DNA from: Spirodela intermedia
Taxonomy: Eukaryota > Streptophyta > Magnoliopsida > Alismatales > Araceae
Direction of reading: 5' to 3'
DNA: 64,000 bases
NCBI GenBank assembly: GCA_902729315.2
Contig: LR746272.1
Span: 62,001-126,000 of the forward strand
The notes beneath the pieces are model-generated. The model did no database searches and was not told where the DNA came from. It saw only the letters and a program-made list of their open reading frames with translations. Shown here one piece after another: positions 59,541 to 64,000 of the stretch (positions are counted from its first letter, which is position 1; each line of letters begins with the position of its first letter). The position numbers and the translations under genes were made by a program.

Positions 59541-62093
59541 GCGAGGGGATGTTCTTCCTGGCCGTATCAGTTGCAGTTTCATTGCTTCAGAGGGTATACT
59601 TTGTCGCGAGGTTTTCTCATTATTAAGGTTGTCATCTTGCAAAGTTATATATTCTTGCGATGGAAAATAGATCGGCCACCTCCTCTCCCAGGAGAAGCGG
59701 AGCTTTCTTATCGTCTTTGACCTTGATCCTGTCGACCTCCCATTCCATCATCTCCAGCATCGATTCCCGCTCATCCCTCGCACTGGAACGGCCTTCCATC
59801 TTCTGCCCCGAGGTATTCTCATCCTCCTCTCTTCTCCGTAGATGTTTTCCTTTGAATTCCATTTCCTCTCACGCGGCCGACTAAGGAGGTGAGATGGCAT
59901 CTGAGGCTGGTTCAGGACGTCACACGTATCCCACAGCCATAAAAGGGAGACGACCCCTACTAGCCGGGGGAGGAAACGTTGGGTTTTCCTCCTCTTCCCT
60001 CGGTCGCTTCAGGCTAACCCTTATGAATCGAGTCATTCTAGGAGTTGACCCACTCCTTGGGCTCTAGGCTCTGACCCTTTCGTGGAGCGCGTTTCCCCCA
60101 CATTCCGTCCCCCGCATCGAAGAAAGAAACCCTACTGGGTCTTGGCGCCAGGGAGAGCAAGCCTCAAGGAGATCCCCCCCCTCCCCCCCGTCTTCCCAGA
60201 AAATTCGGAGAGTGCCGCCCAGGTTTCGCTGCTTCGATCGTCGCCCCGCAAAGGGCCATAAATTCTGAACCGGAGGAACGCGTGAGATCGAAAGAAACAG
60301 GTTGAGGGCGGGGCAGCTTGGGGCGTGCCTCGCAGTCGGTCAGAGAAGGGGGGAAGAAAAGAAAGATGACGTAGAAAGCGGTGCATGTGGTGCCCTCCCG
60401 GCTACCCCGACGCGGTGACTCCGAGATTATGGACGGTTTTAGACCAAACCAGCGAGACCCACAGGACGGTGCGAGAAGTCAATGCACCCTCCCCCCATCG
60501 TCAATGGAACGTAGGAAAACGCCCTGAAATTCTGATTCTCATCGAGATTGGCAGGGGTCCCTGATCCTCGCCCAGGCCCATCCCGCCCCTACCCTTCGGA
60601 AAGAGGAAGCGCTGGCTCTCTCTTTACACGGGGCGGAAATCACATTCAAAGCATAAGATTTAAAGGGCACGTGGGGTAATTATTGGGAGTTAACGCTAAG
60701 CCGCTCTGCCCATAAATAGACAACAACTATGAAAACCCTGTCCGCATCGAGAGTCTTTACAATGACACAACCTCGGGGAGGCGTTAACTGGTAATCATCT
60801 GGAACAGGGGCGCCTACTCGTTTGCGCTGATGTTCGCGGGGCGAAACTTCTCACCTACCTGTTGACGCACATCTCGCAGCCTTACAATCATTTTTTTATC
60901 TACTTATTTACGTACCTACTATCCACATACATCTCTCTCGATTGTCTCGACATGATGACTTCCTTCATGGGTCATCATACTAGGGAGGGCTTCCCCCTCC
61001 CTCACCTTGGACTTTTGTCCCAGTTCTCAGAGGAAGGGGGTGCCGGTGTGCAAGGTGCTGCGTCGGTCGTAACCGTCGGCTCTCCGTAGACTAATTTCTA
61101 GCAGTTCCCCGCCTCCAGATCTCTCCTTCGTAGTACCTTTGTGCGCTTTCTTACAGCAACAAGGTGCGGTGGTATCGATTTGATGCGTCGACTGAGTATT
61201 TTATCCTCTGCACACGCGCCGTGTGCATGCAGGCGCTTTAGACCCGGGGGAGTTGAGACCAAAGGGCGGCCACATATGATTTTGTTGCAGCAGGCGACGA
61301 GAGTCCCACGGCTGCCCCACCACCGGCGGAATTTCAACCGTGCGTTTTCTTTTATTAATCGAGTATGCGCGACTAACCGGTCGGTTTCCTGAAGAAACCT
61401 AAGGAGCTTGTGCGAGATCGGCCCCTCTTCGTTACGTTGCCCTGCTGCTGCTGTCGCTGTCTGTCTGTCTGTCTCTGTCTCTCTCTTCCTTTCTCTCTCA
61501 ATGACGGCATTCCGGACACCAGGAGTCGGAGAATCGGCAGGTTAGCCGTGAGTGGATTCGAGACGTGCGAAATGGGGTAGCAGGGCTAAGGCCACTCTGA
61601 CGGTACGAGGACTACAGAACCAGAGGCCACGTCATCTGAATGACTGCGGACGTGAGGCCGAGGGAGGGTTCGTCTCGTCACGTCCTTGTCTGGCGGCGTT
61701 GACGTACTCCCAAGAAATAAAAATTACGGCCGCTGATGTGGGAAGTCTGAAAGTCGTTGTCCGGAAGGAGAGGGGGGTTAAGGGTCTAGTTGTCGCGGTC
61801 ACCACCGCCGTGATGAAATGAAGGCCCCCCTCTCTCCCTGCCTTCTTTAAGGCCAGTAGTTGGTTCGGGGGGGGGAGGGGCTTTCTCCGAAGCTTCCTAT
61901 CAATCCACTGGTCTTTCGCAGACCGACATCGTGTGGACTCGGGCCGTTCCTTGGGGCTTCGAAGACGGCCAATGGGACTTGGAGCTCCCCGCGCACCATC
62001 ACTCTGTGGGTGCCCGCGCCCCACGCTCGCTCGCTTCGAAAGAGGAGGCACCGGTTTTTGCTGCGCTAAGATATCGTTCTCCAATCTCTCTCT

Positions 62094-62109
62094 CTCTCTC
62101 TCTCTCTCA
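62094..62109 (+). repeat. (CT)n tract in probable CAX leader
   Basis: About eight CT units some 250 bp before the CAX start, like the tract before the DUF1685 gene. Confidence 0.7.
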
Positions 62110-62228
62110 TCCCTCGTCAAACCCTTTGTTTTTTCCTCTCCGCGTCTTCTGCGTGTTCTCTCTGCCTCATCCCCTGCCCACCCCTGGATCCACCTCTTCC
62201 TGTGCCGCCGCCTGGAGCGAACGCGGCC

Positions 62229-62324
62229 ATGAACGATGCGGGAGTCCCGTGGTTGGCAGCGTCAGCGAATCATCATCCCCGCGCCACTGCTATGTCGTCG
62301 TCCCCTCCTCACCTCTCGGTTTAA
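62229..62324 (+). CDS. Upstream ORF in CAX leader (31 codons)
   Basis: ATG at 62229 and TAA at 62322-62324 lie 36 bp before the CAX start codon, in a different frame. If the leader begins upstream of 62229, as the CT tract suggests, ribosomes would meet this frame first, so it could lower CAX translation. Its residues are not recognisable and translation is unproven. Confidence 0.35.
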   Translation: MNDAGVPWLAASANHHPRATAMSSSPPHLSV

Positions 62325-62360
62325 GCCGAACTGGAAGTCTACGCGCGGCTGCTGAAGTGA

Positions 62361-63706
62361 ATGAGGACGAACCAAGCAGGAGGAGAAACAGCAGCTAGCA
62401 GAGGGGACATGGGTGGCGGAGGGCCGCCGGGTAAGCTATGGCTTTACGTTTCCGTTCCCAATTCCCCAATGCTTGTTTTACTTTTACGAGAATCAGGCTT
62501 CTCCCCCTTGGAACTTATTGACGACCGTCCCCAAATGCCACCAGGTAGAGCCGGATCGAGTTGAGACCTGTCACGTTATCGCTTCTCCGAGTACCGCCTT
62601 TCCTTGAATTCCGACAATGGAGATGGATTCAATGGACTTTCCTCCGCCATCCCTCTCCTCCCCCTCCCGCATCGTTCGGATCCTGTTTCGTCTTCCTTCC
62701 TCCTCTTTTCCCTTTTCGCCATAATGCTTCCTGGAGTTACCCTTTCGCCAGATCTCTCTCTCTCTCTGCATTGCACGAGGTGAGGCGAGTGAAATCCGGG
62801 CGGAATGGAGGAAATCGGAGATCACTATTATTTTCCCCATCAATTTGATATGATGATTATCCTGGTTCGTGTGAAGAGTCGATCTGTTGACTTCTGCAAT
62901 CCCCTATTCATGCTGACCTCGCCAGTCGTCTCCACCCCCGTAATTTGCAGAGTCCAGCTCTCGATGCACCTTACGAGAAGCTTCAAAGCTGACTTCTTTC
63001 GGGAAACCTTTGCGACCCGGGAAAAGGCCGCGGAATAAATGGCTTCCCTTCCTGGGGAATTCGTCGACGAGAGGACCGGTAGAAAGGTTGAGGCGTCTCT
63101 GAATAAAAGATTTTGAGCAGAACTTAATTGACTCCGGGGTGTCTTTGACCCGTCACATCGAAGGGCCAGCTTGGAAACTGGAATACCTCCGATTTTGAGG
63201 ACAAGATCCACCGGGGACAGAAAGACCACTGCTTGAGCTTTGTTCTCTGGTTTTCAATTGTTCGATCGTTCTCGCTGATATTAAACCGGGTTTCTCTGTA
63301 GCATGTGGGTGCTTCTTTGTAGCTTGCTCCCGCGGCTTGGCCAGGCACTGCTTTTGAAATTCCTGCCGGGTGTATGCGCATCATCTCCCACTTCCTAAAC
63401 CCCTTAAAGACACCATATTTTTTATGACCCTCTAATGTTCTTTTGTCTGATCGTCTCGGTGCAGATGGAAGCGCGACATGCACAGAGGAGAACGCGGATG
63501 AGGAGACCGCTGCTTGTCTGTCGCCAGCTTCAACGAAGACCAGCGCTTTTGATGTTTCTCAGCCATCAATCCCCAGACGGACGAGTGACGGGGTGCGGCG
63601 CAGATTAAAGCGCAGTATCTTCATCGTCTTGTTTAAAGCGAAGATTAACCTCCTGTTGCCTTGCGGGCCCGCAGCGATCCTCCTCCACCATCTGACGCAG
63701 AAGCAT
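62361..63706 (+). CDS. CAX: Vacuolar cation/proton exchanger (CAX), N-terminal exons, continues past window
   Basis: Two coding exons are visible: 62361-62430 and 63465-63706. The junction is phase 1 (GTAAGC donor at 62431; CAG acceptor before 63465), and a GTGAGA donor follows at 63707. The next exon lies right of the window end, so the remaining transporter is missing. The joined sequence has a variable N-terminal tail and then F-K-A-K-I-N-L-L-L-P-C-G-P, A-I-L-L-H-H-L-T, the first membrane segment of plant CAX proteins. CAX proteins exchange protons for Ca2+ (or Mn2+) across the tonoplast, and their N-terminus can be autoinhibitory. The ATG at 62361 has a stop just upstream; a second in-frame ATG is at 62409. 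Which CAX paralogue this is cannot be told from the N-terminus. Confidence 0.82.
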
Positions 63707-64000
63707 GTGAGAATTTAATCCCCCACTATTCGTGCTTATTTCCCCGCCGGTTACCATCATGTTGAACTACAATGCTTCCTTCTTTCCACATCATGGAAGT
63801 GAAAACGCCCATTCTGCGGCATCTTTTCACGGGTTCCCTGCTCGCCCGGGAGCTCATAAAACATCACATGTCTTCAGGAAACCTCCACGGAAATCTCATT
63901 GTCAATCATAGTTACGTATTGTCCATAGTTTGCCTGCTCGTTCTGGCTTTGAAGAACTTAATCAGCTTTTTGATGCTACCGATACCTGGTGCCACGATAT

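Larger units (their letters stand above)
56979..62084. other. Large GC-rich intergenic region, no supported gene
   Basis: Next to 56979 lies the DUF547 gene leader and promoter; toward 62.1 kb lies the CAX promoter. Between are a poly-G run near 57487-57513, a (GAA)n run at 58754-58780, and a GA-rich run at 59425-59540. Frames up to 176 codons (58639-59169 minus; 61632-62120 minus) lack recognised domains and mostly arise from GC-rich or simple-repeat DNA. I see no tRNA, rRNA or transposon here. Confidence 0.45.

Noticed and set aside
59439-59720. Frames rich in Arg-Glu repeats
   Set aside because: They are products of the GA-rich simple repeat at 59425-59540.
1-64000. CRISPR arrays, rRNA, bacterial operons or phage
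   Set aside because: The window is plant nuclear DNA with spliced genes and retroelements; no regularly spaced repeats with unique spacers, ribosomal RNA or operon structure seen.

Overview
This window is nuclear DNA from a flowering plant. The intact genes are plant families (PSY1R-type receptor kinase, SAUR, DUF1685, FAX/TMEM14, MIP1-DUF547, CAX). They are split by GT-AG introns and lie between decayed LINE, Ty1/copia and Ty3/gypsy elements. Exons and gene-flanking DNA are GC-rich and Ala/Arg/Gly/Pro-rich, while the transposon blocks are AT-rich. That contrast suggests a monocot, but I cannot name the species from this sequence.

Layout. 1-6.65 kb: two head-to-tail minus-strand LINE copies, both broken. 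8.8-15.4 kb: a 13-exon minus-strand metallophosphoesterase gene (PGAP5/Cdc1-like) whose exons I joined in frame to 516 residues. 16.4-21.1 kb: a decayed plus-strand copia element with two recognisable LTRs. 23.7-27.0 kb: an intronless minus-strand LRR receptor kinase of the PSKR/PSY1R type. 28.8-29.4 kb: an intronless minus-strand RING-H2 protein. 33-36.5 kb: a decayed minus-strand copia element. 37.7-40.6 kb: a 3-exon plastid fatty-acid-exporter-like (TMEM14) gene on minus. 42.0-43.7 kb: a 2-exon DUF1685 gene on plus, divergent from the previous one. 45.5-45.9 kb: an intronless SAUR gene on minus. 47.5-50 kb: an AT-rich stretch with a Ty3/gypsy integrase relic. 51.5-52.0 kb: about three tandem repeats of roughly 190 bp. 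52.6-57.0 kb: a 10-exon gene on minus with an N-terminal MIP1 leucine zipper and a C-terminal DUF547. 62.4 kb to the window end: the first two coding exons of a vacuolar cation/proton exchanger (CAX) on plus, continuing past the window.

The genes do not form a pathway or operon. Several belong to hormone or signalling families (peptide receptor, RING protein, auxin-responsive SAUR), others to membrane and lipid or ion transport (FAX-like, CAX, metallophosphoesterase), but this is ordinary plant gene neighbourhood. I found no clear novel system. The best second looks are the uneven decay of the two copia LTRs, the GC-rich coding minisatellite in the LINE, the 190-bp tandem array with a long open frame, and two GC-balanced blocks of unknown origin next to transposons.
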